64,000 nt of DNA, from contig NZ_JAFA01000018.1 in NCBI RefSeq assembly GCF_000519185.1, positions 62,001 through 126,000 of the forward strand. Reading direction: 5' to 3'. The notes under the pieces are model-generated. The model was not told where the DNA came from, searched no databases, and was given only the letters and a program-made list of their open reading frames with translations. Numbering within the stretch: position 1 is the first letter of the stretch; every line of letters starts with the position of its first letter. Positions 1 through 8,004 of the stretch are shown piece by piece. The DNA comes from Paraburkholderia nodosa DSM 21604 (GTDB taxonomy: Bacteria; Pseudomonadota; Gammaproteobacteria; Burkholderiales; Burkholderiaceae). Position numbers and translations under genes: made by a program.

Positions 1-184
1 ATCGCCGGGAAACGGCGCGAAACGACCCTAAAATCGCCCGAAAACCCCGCCCCACGCGCCCGCGGGCGCGCTGGAAGGCGTCAAATGACGCTAAAATAAT
101 CGTCTTTGCCAACCGCAACCACGCGGCGCGCGGCGAAACCCCGTGCATAAGCCCGATATTTACTGCACCTGTCTGGAGAATCGT
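1..184 (+). promoter_or_regulatory. Upstream region of ilvE
   Basis: No gene is seen here. A short perfect hairpin lies at 78-91 (GCGTC, loop AAAT, GACGC), immediately followed by TAAAAT at 92-97, which could be a -10 box for ilvE. No good -35 hexamer sits at the right distance, so the promoter call is tentative. The hairpin could be an operator or the end of an upstream transcript. Confidence 0.25.
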
Positions 185-1108
185 ATGTCAATGGCCGACC
201 GCGACGGCAAGATCTGGATGGACGGCAAGCTGATTGAGTGGCGCGACGCCAACATTCACGTGCTGACCCACACGCTGCACTACGGCATGGGTGTTTTCGA
301 AGGCGTACGCGCCTATCAGACCGCCGACGGCAGCACCGCCATCTTCCGCCTCGCCGAGCACACCAAGCGTCTGCTCAACTCGGCCAAAATCTTCCAGATG
401 GACGTGCCGTTCGACGCGAAGACGCTCGCCGACGCGCAGCTCGAAGTCGTGCGCGCGAACAAGCTCGAGTCGTGCTACATCCGCCCGATCATCTGGGTCG
501 GCTCGGAAAAGCTCGGCGTTTCGGCCAAGGGCAACACCATTCACGTGGCCATCGCCGCATGGCCGTGGGGCGCCTATCTCGGCGAAGACGGCCTCGCCAG
601 GGGCATCCGCGTGAAGACGTCGTCGTTCACGCGCCATCACGTGAACGTGTCGATGGTGCGCGCCAAGGCTTCGGGCTGGTACGTGAACTCGATCCTCGCC
701 AACCAGGAAGCCACCGCCGACGGCTACGACGAAGCGCTCCTGCTCGACGTGGACGGCTATGTCTCGGAAGGCTCGGGCGAGAACTTCTTCCTCGTGAACA
801 ACGGCAAGCTCTACACGCCGGACCTCGCGTCGTGCCTCGACGGCATCACGCGCGACACCGTCATCACGCTCGCGCGCGACATGGGCATTCCGGTGATCGA
901 AAAGCGCATCACGCGTGACGAGGTGTACACCTGCGACGAAGCGTTCTTCACCGGCACCGCCGCCGAAGTCACGCCGATCCGCGAACTCGACAACCGCACC
1001 ATCGGCAGCGGCTCGCGCGGTCCGGTCACGGAAAAGCTGCAATCGGCCTTCTTCGACGTGGTTTCGGGCAAGAACGAGAAGTACGCGCACTGGCTCGCGA
1101 AGGTCTAA
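185..1108 (+). CDS. ilvE: Branched-chain amino acid aminotransferase
   Basis: A class IV PLP-dependent aminotransferase of 307 residues, the usual IlvE length. It carries out the last step of valine, leucine and isoleucine synthesis, transferring the glutamate amino group to the branched 2-oxo acid, in the cytoplasm. The PLP lysine is probably K161 in the segment VRAKASGW. The signature segment YVSEGSGENFF and the start KIWMDGKLIEW are typical of the family. The ATG at 185 is preferred over an in-frame ATG at 143 because homologues begin with MADRDGKIWMDG and the 14 extra residues look non-coding. It is followed on the same strand by a small zinc-finger gene and waaF, a familiar Burkholderiaceae order. 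Confidence 0.95.
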   Translation: MSMADRDGKIWMDGKLIEWRDANIHVLTHTLHYGMGVFEGVRAYQTADGSTAIFRLAEHTKRLLNSAKIFQMDVPFDAKTLADAQLEVVRANKLESCYIRPIIWVGSEKLGVSAKGNTIHVAIAAWPWGAYLGEDGLARGIRVKTSSFTRHHVNVSMVRAKASGWYVNSILANQEATADGYDEALLLDVDGYVSEGSGENFFLVNNGKLYTPDLASCLDGITRDTVITLARDMGIPVIEKRITRDEVYTCDEAFFTGTAAEVTPIRELDNRTIGSGSRGPVTEKLQSAFFDVVSGKNEKYAHWLAKV

Positions 1109-1119
1109 GACATAAAGGT

Positions 1120-1138
1120 CCGGGCGCCCTTCGCCCGG
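1120..1138 (+). other. Stem-loop between ilvE and the zinc-finger gene
   Basis: A perfect 7-bp inverted repeat, CCGGGCG / CGCCCGG with a 5-nt loop, lies 12 bases after the ilvE stop codon. No T-run follows, so it is not a standard Rho-independent terminator. It may stabilise or attenuate the transcript between two co-directional genes. Confidence 0.4.
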
Positions 1139-1167
1139 CCCCCACAGCTACACAGAGAATTGTCCTC

Positions 1168-1362
1168 ATGAGCGAAATTAAGGAAATGCCGCTGGTCGAA
1201 CTTTCGGCCAAGGATCTGCCCGCTTACTGCCCGAATCCGTCGATGCCGCGCTGGAGCAACCACCCGCGCGTGTTCCTCGACGTAACGCACGGCGAAGCGA
1301 AGTGCCCGTACTGCAGCACGCGTTACAAGCTGCGCGCGGGCGAGGTCGTCCACGGCCACTGA
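1168..1362 (+). CDS. CHCC-type zinc-finger domain protein
   Basis: A 64-residue protein with the zf-CHCC arrangement: C21, a histidine near residue 32 and the pair CPYC at 46-49, followed by the basic segment TRYKL. In the mitochondrial complex I subunit NDUFS6 this fold binds zinc; the bacterial stand-alone proteins have no established reaction. It lies 59 bases after ilvE and is probably in its transcription unit. Zinc binding is inferred from the motif. The full-length match and the family's habitual place near ilvE and waaF in this lineage make it a confident gene. Confidence 0.88.
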   Translation: MSEIKEMPLVELSAKDLPAYCPNPSMPRWSNHPRVFLDVTHGEAKCPYCSTRYKLRAGEVVHGH

Positions 1363-1571
1363 CGCGTTTCGCCTCACTCGCGGCGCGCCGTCGTGCATGC
1401 GGCGGCGCGTCTTTCCGTGATGCCGCTGCCCGTTCATCGGCGCGCGGCTCGTCGTCGTTTTCCCAACCGTGTTTCGCGCGCGGCCCGATACGCCCCCAAG
1501 CCGGCCCCGAGCCGGTCCCAGGCGGGTACGCCGCACGTGCAACCTTTACCCTCTCCGGACCCTGACTCCCG

Positions 1572-2597
1572 ATGCGTCGCGCGCTGGTAATCGCACCGAA
1601 CTGGATCGGTGACGCACTCATGGCGCAGCCGCTTTTTTCGCGGCTCGTGAAACTGCACCCGCGCATTCAGATCGATGCGCTCGCGCCAACCTGGGTTGCG
1701 CCCGTACTCGAGCGCATGCCCGAGATCCGCGACGTCTACGCCACCGACCTCGGCCACGGCAAGCTGCAGCTGCTGCGCCGCTGGCAACTGGCGGGCGATT
1801 TGCGCGCCGAGCGCTATGACGCCGCCTACGTGCTGCCTAATTCGCTCAAGTCCGCGCTGATCCCGTGGCTCGCCAATATCGGGCTGCGCATCGGCTACAC
1901 GGGCGAGAACCGCTACGGCCTCTTGAACGTGCGCCATGCGAATCCGCCGAAGGACGAGCGAGCGCCAATGGTCGGGCACTACGCCGCGCTCGCCTACGCG
2001 CCCGGCGCGAGCGTGCCCGACGACCTGCCGATGCCGCGCCTCGAGTCGGACCCGAACGAGGCATCGCGCGTGTCGGCGCGCTTCAATCTCGATACGCGCG
2101 TGCCGCTGCTCGTGTTCTGCCCCGGCGCCGAGTACGGCCCGGCCAAGCGCTGGCCGCCCGAGCATTTCGCGGCGCTCGCGAAGATGGTGGGCCAGTCGTT
2201 CCCGTACACGCAGATCGTCGCGCTCGGCTCGCCGAAGGACGCCCCGCTCGCCCAGGCCATTGCCGATCGCGCGCCGAACGTGCGCAACCTGTGCGGGCAG
2301 ACCGCGCTCGGCGAGGCATGCGCGCTGATCTCGCGCGCGAACGCCGTGGTGACCAACGATTCGGGCCTGATGCACGTGGCCGCCGCGCTGCGCCGCCCGC
2401 TCGTGGCGCTGTACGGTTCGACGGATCCGCGCCACACGCCGCCCTTGTCCGAGCTTGCAAAGGTACAATGGCTGCATCTCGAATGCAGTCCCTGCTTTGC
2501 GCGCGAGTGTCCGCTCGGGCATCTGAACTGCCTGCGCGAACTGAGCCCGGAGCAGGTTTTCGGCGATCTGCGCGGCATGCTGCTCGGGCAGCGATAA
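1572..2597 (+). CDS. waaF: Lipopolysaccharide heptosyltransferase II
   Basis: A GT9-family glycosyltransferase of 341 residues that adds the second L-glycero-D-manno-heptose to the inner core of LPS on the cytoplasmic face of the inner membrane, using ADP-heptose. The family start is clear (RRALVIAPNWIGDALMAQPL, residues 2-21), as are the nucleotide-sugar-binding C-terminal motifs (VTNDSGLMHVAAAL, then YGSTDPRHTPP) and the terminal cysteine-rich segment CSPCFARECPLGH found in WaaF proteins. Start and length match the family. gmhB, which makes the ADP-heptose precursor, lies at about 52.2 kb in this window. Confidence 0.95.
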   Translation: MRRALVIAPNWIGDALMAQPLFSRLVKLHPRIQIDALAPTWVAPVLERMPEIRDVYATDLGHGKLQLLRRWQLAGDLRAERYDAAYVLPNSLKSALIPWLANIGLRIGYTGENRYGLLNVRHANPPKDERAPMVGHYAALAYAPGASVPDDLPMPRLESDPNEASRVSARFNLDTRVPLLVFCPGAEYGPAKRWPPEHFAALAKMVGQSFPYTQIVALGSPKDAPLAQAIADRAPNVRNLCGQTALGEACALISRANAVVTNDSGLMHVAAALRRPLVALYGSTDPRHTPPLSELAKVQWLHLECSPCFARECPLGHLNCLRELSPEQVFGDLRGMLLGQR

Positions 2598-2908
2598 GCA
2601 TCAGGCATCGCCAGCAGAGTTGGGCGGCTATGTACCGCCCGCCACGCTGAAAACATCGCGCACACAAATGGATGTGCGCCACGCAACGGACGCCACGCGC
2701 GTTGCGCGCGCCCAATAGAGGCATCGAGGCGCGGGAGGGACCAAAGCGCCGCATCGGAGCACGTCACAGGCCTGTCTCGCGAAAGCGGCATGCTCGCGGC
2801 AAACGCGCGGCACGCAGCGACAGCCGCGCAGCGACGCAACCGATCAATCGCCAACCCGCGCCCAGGTAGACGCCGAATGCAACACCGAGCGCACAAGACC
2901 AACGAGCC
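2598..2908. other. Intergenic region after waaF
   Basis: No gene is supported. Two short perfect hairpins are visible: GGGCGG / CCGCCC at 2622-2640, 24 bases after the waaF stop, and GCGCACA / TGTGCGC at 2658-2679. Neither is followed by a T-run; the first could serve as a weak terminator. The rest is GC-rich with no recognisable promoter hexamers. Confidence 0.4.
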
Positions 2909-3355
2909 ATGCCACGTTTTGCCCACATCTTCGAAGCCGCCGCGGACACCCTCAACGCGTACTACCAGGCCGTCGCGGAAGTCAACATCGACAGCTTGAT
3001 GGGTCTGTGGATCGATGAAGAATTCGTGAGCTGCATCACGGCGGAAGGCGCGCATCTGCACGGCCTGTCGAGCATCCGCGCGGGCCTCGCCGCGCAGCTC
3101 GAAGCGGCGCCGGTGTCGATCGAGCCGCTCGACATCCGCGTGTACGACAGCCTAGGCACCGTGGTCTACGCGATCGTGGAAGCGCACCGCCCGGTCGATC
3201 CCAGCGCGATTCCCACCATGGTCTTCACGACCTACGTGATGGTTCACGAGCGCGGCGAGTGGCGCATTGCGCACATTCACGCGAGCCGCATGCCCGACGA
3301 CGCAGCTACCCAGTTCTCGGCCAAATTGCGCCACGGCCAGGGCGCGCTGCACTGA
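2909..3355 (+). CDS. NTF2-like (SnoaL/ketosteroid isomerase fold) protein
   Basis: A 148-residue soluble protein of the nuclear transport factor 2 superfamily. The pattern is a helical N-terminus (FEAAADTLNAYYQAVAEVNI), the segment LMGLWIDEEFVSCITAEG, and a C-terminal beta region ending in GEWRIAHIHASRMP, which is characteristic of SnoaL-like and DUF4440-like proteins. The fold often forms a small-molecule pocket, but no catalytic pair can be assigned here, so the substrate is unknown. It ends 27 bases before the YheT-type hydrolase gene, suggesting co-transcription with it and the following unknown gene. Confidence 0.85.
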   Translation: MPRFAHIFEAAADTLNAYYQAVAEVNIDSLMGLWIDEEFVSCITAEGAHLHGLSSIRAGLAAQLEAAPVSIEPLDIRVYDSLGTVVYAIVEAHRPVDPSAIPTMVFTTYVMVHERGEWRIAHIHASRMPDDAATQFSAKLRHGQGALH

Positions 3356-3382
3356 CATAAGGGCGCAAAGCAGGGGGCAGTG

Positions 3383-4471
3383 ATGAGTACGACCGACGAC
3401 ACCAGCAGGCCCGGCGAGGCAGCCCGCGTCGCGGCCGCGCTCGATGCCCAGACTGCCCTGCTCGGCCCCCACTACGACAACGACTACCGCGCGCCGTTCT
3501 GGCTGCCCGGTGCGCACATCCAGACCATCGTGCCGGCGCTGTTCTCGCGCCTGCCCGCGCCCGCCTACCGGCGCGAGCGTTGGGACACGCCAGATGGCGA
3601 CTTTATCGAAGTGGACTGGCTGGACGGCAAGCAAGCCGGTGCGGGTTCACGCAACGCCCCCAACGTACGTAACGCCCCGCTGTTCGTCCTGTTCCACGGC
3701 CTGGAAGGCGGCTCGAGTTCCCACTACGCGCGCGCGCTCGCTGCCGCCGCGCAGGCGCGCGGCTGGCACGCGGCGATCCCCCACTTTCGCAGCTGCAGCG
3801 GTCCGCTGAACCTGCTGCCGCGCTTCTACCATCTCGCCGATTCCGCCGAAGTCGACTGGGTGCTACGCCGCTTCGCCGCCCGCCACGCAGGGCCGCTCGT
3901 CGTCGCGGGCGTGTCGCTCGGCGGCAACGTGCTGCTGCACTGGCTCGCACAGCGTCGCGAGGACGCCGCGATCGTCGCAGCCGCCGCCGCGATCTCCACG
4001 CCGCTCGATGTGCATGCCGGCAGCGAGATGCTGACGCAGGGCTTCGGCATGATCTACACGCGCAGCTTCCTGAGGACGCTGAAAGTGAAGGCGCTTCAGA
4101 AACTCGAGCAGTACCCGGGCTTGTTCGACGCGCAAGCCGTGCTCGCCAGCCGCACGATGTACGAATTCGACAACGTCGTGACCGCGCCGCTGCACGGTTT
4201 TCGCGACGCCCATGACTACTACACCCAGGCGACGATCCGCCCGAAGCTCGGCGAAATCGCCGTTCCCACGCTCATTCTGAACGCGCGCAACGATCCGTTC
4301 CTGCCGGGCCGCGCACTGCCCGCGCGCCACGAAGTGAGCGCCGCCGTCGAGCTCGATCAGCCCGCGCACGGCGGCCACGTCGGCTTCATGACGGGGCCGT
4401 TCCCCGGCCGCAGCGACTGGCTCGCGCAGCGCGTGTTCACCTATCTCTCGCCTTTCGTCTCTCATGGATGA
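3383..4471 (+). CDS. YheT-family alpha/beta hydrolase
   Basis: A 362-residue alpha/beta-hydrolase of the YheT/ABHD1-3 group. The nucleophile elbow GVSLGG has the serine near residue 178; the oxyanion segment FHGLEGG lies at about 104-110; the acid and base are likely in ARNDPFLP (about 303) and HGGHVGF near the C-terminus. The N-terminal FWLPGAHIQTI is a family hallmark. Substrate is not established; esterase or lipid hydrolysis is likely. The ATG at 3383 is chosen over the overlapping GTG at 3380, with a G-rich SD just upstream. Its end overlaps the next gene by 8 bases, indicating translational coupling. Confidence 0.9.
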   Translation: MSTTDDTSRPGEAARVAAALDAQTALLGPHYDNDYRAPFWLPGAHIQTIVPALFSRLPAPAYRRERWDTPDGDFIEVDWLDGKQAGAGSRNAPNVRNAPLFVLFHGLEGGSSSHYARALAAAAQARGWHAAIPHFRSCSGPLNLLPRFYHLADSAEVDWVLRRFAARHAGPLVVAGVSLGGNVLLHWLAQRREDAAIVAAAAAISTPLDVHAGSEMLTQGFGMIYTRSFLRTLKVKALQKLEQYPGLFDAQAVLASRTMYEFDNVVTAPLHGFRDAHDYYTQATIRPKLGEIAVPTLILNARNDPFLPGRALPARHEVSAAVELDQPAHGGHVGFMTGPFPGRSDWLAQRVFTYLSPFVSHG

Positions 4472-5102
4472 CATCGTCAAACAGGCGCTCGCGCGCTGGC
4501 CCAACGTCCCGCATTGCACGGGCTGGCTGCTGCTCGACGCACGCGGCAACTGGCGCATGCGCGACGAGGCCGCCCAGGCGCAGAACGCACCCGGCACGGC
4601 GATCCGCCACGAAGCGCTGCTCGGCTTCATCAACCGCAATTACGAGCGCGACGAACAAGGCCAGTGGTACTTCCAGAACGGGCCGCAGCGCGTGTACGTC
4701 GAGCTCGAATACACGCCGTGGATCGTCCGTCTCGCCGCGGGTCATGACGGCGGCGATGACGCGTTGACGCTCACCGATCAGGGCGGTCAGGCGTTCGAGC
4801 CCCTGGCCGCCTACCTCGACGAAGCGGGCAGCGTGATTTTCGCCGATGCAAGCACGCCACCGCGCGCGGCGCTGCTGCACGACCACGACCTCGACCTCTT
4901 CACGGACCACGCCACGCTCGCGGACGACGCCGAGAGCGGCACGTTCCACTGGCGCGCTGGCGCCGCGCTACCGCTGCAGCCGATCAAGCGCGCCGACGTG
5001 AGCGCGCGCTTTGCCTTCGTGACGAGCCCGGCGCGCGCCGAGCGCGAGGCGCAGGCCGCGCAGCACGGCGCGAGCGGCACGCCGCCTGCATCCGCAGACT
5101 GA
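4464..5102 (+). CDS. Conserved protein of unknown function
   Basis: A 212-residue soluble protein with no signal peptide or membrane segment. I recognise it as a conserved Burkholderiales protein, probably a domain-of-unknown-function family (DUF2946-like; not verified), but I know no function. Visible features are an aromatic segment QWYFQNGPQRVYVELEYTPWIV at about 62-83 and an acidic middle with the phrase HDHDLDLFTDHATLADDAESG. Its start codon lies inside the end of the hydrolase gene (8-base overlap), so the two are almost certainly co-translated and may act together. The next gene is on the opposite strand, 8 bases away. Confidence 0.8.
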   Translation: MDDIVKQALARWPNVPHCTGWLLLDARGNWRMRDEAAQAQNAPGTAIRHEALLGFINRNYERDEQGQWYFQNGPQRVYVELEYTPWIVRLAAGHDGGDDALTLTDQGGQAFEPLAAYLDEAGSVIFADASTPPRAALLHDHDLDLFTDHATLADDAESGTFHWRAGAALPLQPIKRADVSARFAFVTSPARAEREAQAAQHGASGTPPASAD

Positions 5103-5110
5103 GCGCCGGC

Positions 5111-6916
5111 TCAGCCGCGGCCCTCGTCCTTCTCGTCCTGGCGCTCCTGCTTGTAGCGCGCCTCGAAATCGTGCAGGCGCGCTTCGATGGTCGACAGATC
5201 ATAGTAGCCCACCGATTTCATGTCGCGCGCCTCCTTGAGCTGGCGGATGGCCGACGGCCAGGCGCCATCGAGCGCGAGCTTCTCCGCCATCGCCCGATGC
5301 TGGGTGAGCGCGTCGCCGAGTCCGGCGCTCGCCTGCGCCAGATAGAGCCACCATGCGTCCTGCTGCGGTTCGGCCTCGGTTTCGCTGCGCGCGAGCGTCT
5401 GCGCCTCCTTGAAGCGCCGCGCCGCGATCAGCGCCTGCAGCAGCGCATCGGTGGCCGCGTGGGAGTCTGGCCACGCCTTGTGCGCGGCCAGGGCCAGCCG
5501 CACCGCGTCGTCGGTGCGGCCTGCGCGGCGCGCGATGTCCACGGCGAGCACGTCTAGACTCGGCGAGTTGCGTGTCTTGCTGCCATCCGCGGCCTCGAAC
5601 CGCGCGAACGCCGCGCGCGAGTTCGCGAGCGACGCCGTGGCGTCGTCATAGCGCTCCAACAGCATTTGCGCGTAGGCAATGCCATACCAGTTCGCGGCGA
5701 CGTTGAGCGCCGTGCGGTCCTCGAGCTCCGAGCGCAAGCGCGAAACCTCGTCGATGTACTCATTACGCGTGCGGTCCTGAAGCACACGCACACGTGCGCG
5801 CACGAAACCGTACTCGGGCGCCTGGCGCGGCTGACGGTATGCGGCGCGGCGCGCGCGGTCCTGCATGTCGGCGATGCGCTCGCCGGTGAGCGGGTGCGTG
5901 CGCGCGTAGGCAGGCACGCCTGTGTCTTCCATCGAATCGCGCTCGAGCCGCTCGAAAAACGCCACCATGCCCCACGGGTCGTAGCCCGCGCCCGTGAGCA
6001 GCTGGAAGCCCACTCGATCAGCCTCGTGCTCCGCGGCGCGCGAGAAACGCAACTGGCTGTCCACGGCATACGCCTGGCTGCCGAGCGCAATTCCGGCGCC
6101 GAGATCGCCGCTGTGCGCGAGCACGCCCGCGAGAATGCCGAACAGCACGCCGGCCAGCGCGGCAAGACCCGTGCGCTCGCTCTGCGAAAGCATGCGTGCG
6201 ATGTGCCGCTGCAATACGTGGCCCATTTCGTGACCGAGCACGGAGGCGAGTTCGGATTCCGTTTGCGTGACGACGATGAGCCCCGAGTTCACGCCGATGA
6301 AGCCGCCCGGCAGCGAGAACGCGTTGATCTGGCCATCGCGGATCGCGAACAGATCGAAGTCGGGCCGATACCCGCCGATGAACTGCGCGCTAGCGGCCGC
6401 GGCGAGGCGCGCGGCGACCGAATTGAGGTAGTCGCGCACGAGCCAGTCGCCGATATAGTCGGGGTCGCGGCGAATCTCGCGCATCACGCGCTCGCCGATA
6501 CGGCGCTCGGCCTGCGGCGTGAGTGCGCCGCCCGAGCCGTCGCCGAGGTCGGGCAGTTGCGGCACCCAGGCGGGGGCGCGCACGCTGGTATTGCCGCTCG
6601 AAGACGAGGAAGCTGCGCCGGCCTGGCCCGGGGTCGCAAAGCGGTTCTGCGCACCGCCGTAAGTGCCGAACACGCCCTGCGCGATCGAGGCGGGGACGAC
6701 GGGGTCCGCCGCGTCGTCGAACGGGCCGCTCACGAGTGCGGGCGCCGCATTGGCCGCATTCGGTGCGGGCCGGGAGGGGACCGGGACGGGCTGCACGGCT
6801 GTCGGCGGGGCCGCGCCGAGATTGAGCACGGCGGCATTCGACGCCTGCGCGTACGCTTGCGGCGAAACCGCGAGCGACGCGCACAACCATGCAGCAAGCA
6901 GCCGTTTCAGACGCAT
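5111..6916 (-). CDS. BepA-like M48 zinc metalloprotease with TPR region
   Basis: A 601-residue secreted protein. The N-terminus is a signal peptide (MRLKRLLAAWLCASLAVSPQAYAQA). After a Ser/Pro/Ala-rich linker the M48 domain has HEMGH at 229-233 as the zinc site, with a third ligand in the EHEAD segment further on. A C-terminal tetratricopeptide-like region follows (repeated A-rich helices after about residue 400). This matches BepA/YfgC, the periplasmic protease-chaperone that controls assembly of outer-membrane proteins such as LptD. The linker between signal peptide and protease domain is longer than in E. coli BepA. It is divergent from moaC and convergent with the unknown gene to its left. 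Confidence 0.9.
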   Translation of the reverse strand: MRLKRLLAAWLCASLAVSPQAYAQASNAAVLNLGAAPPTAVQPVPVPSRPAPNAANAAPALVSGPFDDAADPVVPASIAQGVFGTYGGAQNRFATPGQAGAASSSSSGNTSVRAPAWVPQLPDLGDGSGGALTPQAERRIGERVMREIRRDPDYIGDWLVRDYLNSVAARLAAAASAQFIGGYRPDFDLFAIRDGQINAFSLPGGFIGVNSGLIVVTQTESELASVLGHEMGHVLQRHIARMLSQSERTGLAALAGVLFGILAGVLAHSGDLGAGIALGSQAYAVDSQLRFSRAAEHEADRVGFQLLTGAGYDPWGMVAFFERLERDSMEDTGVPAYARTHPLTGERIADMQDRARRAAYRQPRQAPEYGFVRARVRVLQDRTRNEYIDEVSRLRSELEDRTALNVAANWYGIAYAQMLLERYDDATASLANSRAAFARFEAADGSKTRNSPSLDVLAVDIARRAGRTDDAVRLALAAHKAWPDSHAATDALLQALIAARRFKEAQTLARSETEAEPQQDAWWLYLAQASAGLGDALTQHRAMAEKLALDGAWPSAIRQLKEARDMKSVGYYDLSTIEARLHDFEARYKQERQDEKDEGRG

Positions 6917-7098
6917 TGATGACAGGATCGGGGAATGCGGAACACTGGCGCGGCGGCGCGCCCGGGGCGGACCGCCTGCGCGCTTGCGCCAACCGATCGA
7001 TTGTAGCCCGCCTTACAACTCTTGCGGCGCGGCAAGACGCGTAGAAAGAGCGGCGTGCCGCACTGTTAAGATAGGTACCCCTCAAGGAAGAACCCACC

Positions 7099-7578
7099 AT
7101 GCCTGAACTCACGCATTTTGACGCCGCCGGCGACGCTCATATGGTCGATGTCGGCGGCAAGGCAGAGACGAAGCGCATCGCGCTCGCGAGCGGCACGATC
7201 CGCATGTTGCCGGAAACCTTCGCGCTGATCCGCGACGGCCAGGCGAAAAAGGGTGACGTGATCGGCGTTGCGCGCATCGCCGCGATCCAGGGGGCGAAGC
7301 GCACCTCGGACCTGATTCCGCTGTGCCATCCGCTCGCGATCACGCGCGTGAAGGTGGACTTCGCGCTCGACGAAACGCTGCCCGGGGTTCACTGCACGGC
7401 GCAGGTGGAAACGCTCGGCCGCACGGGCGTGGAGATGGAAGCGCTGACCGCCGTGCAGGTCGGACTGCTGACCGTCTACGACATGTGCAAGGCCGTGGAC
7501 CGCGGCATGACGATCACCGATGTGCGCGTGCTGGAAAAGCACGGCGGGAAGTCGGGGGATTGGGTCGCGGAGCGCTGA
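7099..7578 (+). CDS. moaC: Cyclic pyranopterin monophosphate synthase
   Basis: A 159-residue MoaC, which with MoaA converts GTP to cyclic pyranopterin monophosphate in molybdenum cofactor synthesis. The family segments are complete: MVDVGGKAETKRIA, the substrate-binding LIPLCHPLAIT, and the C-terminal YDMCKAVDRGM containing the catalytic region. Length is normal. An SD-like AAGGAAG lies 9 bases before the ATG. The neighbouring MazG-like gene starts 4 bases after the stop, suggesting an operon although no shared pathway is obvious. Confidence 0.96.
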   Translation: MPELTHFDAAGDAHMVDVGGKAETKRIALASGTIRMLPETFALIRDGQAKKGDVIGVARIAAIQGAKRTSDLIPLCHPLAITRVKVDFALDETLPGVHCTAQVETLGRTGVEMEALTAVQVGLLTVYDMCKAVDRGMTITDVRVLEKHGGKSGDWVAER

Positions 7579-7582
7579 CGCC

Positions 7583-7933
7583 ATGACGCTCGACGAACTG
7601 CTCGCGCAGGTTCTGGCCTTCCGCGACGAGCGCGACTGGAAACAGTTTCACACGTTGCGCAACCTGATCGTCTCCACGAGCATCGAGGCCGGCGAGCTGC
7701 TGGAAACGGTCCAGTGGAAAACCGATGCGCAGATCGACGCACAGCTCGCCGATCCCGCGCAGCTCACGCATCTCAAGCACGAATGCGCGGATGTCTTCAT
7801 CTACCTCTTGCTGGCCGCGCATACCGCCGGCATCGATCTGGTCGAGGCGGCAGCGGAAAAGCTCAAGCTGAACGCGCAGCGCTACCCCGTGGAGAAGGCG
7901 AAAGGCAGCGCCGCGAAATACTCCGAGCTTTGA
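7583..7933 (+). CDS. MazG-like nucleotide pyrophosphohydrolase
   Basis: A 116-residue all-alpha NTP pyrophosphohydrolase. The metal-binding helices are visible: EAGELLE at about 33-39 and ECADVFIYLLL at about 67-77, the E..E and E..D pattern of the MazG/dCTPase family. Such proteins hydrolyse non-canonical or excess NTPs to NMP plus pyrophosphate; the exact substrate cannot be read from sequence. The ATG at 7583 is chosen because the conserved start MTLDELLAQVLAFRDERDW begins there, 4 bases after the moaC stop; residues encoded upstream belong to the moaC reading region. Confidence 0.9.
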   Translation: MTLDELLAQVLAFRDERDWKQFHTLRNLIVSTSIEAGELLETVQWKTDAQIDAQLADPAQLTHLKHECADVFIYLLLAAHTAGIDLVEAAAEKLKLNAQRYPVEKAKGSAAKYSEL

Positions 7934-8004
7934 TTGCCGCAGCGGCAGCGCAGAACGCGGCGGCGAGCTGACGCGCCCGCCGCTTCACGCACGAGCGGTG
8001 AGGC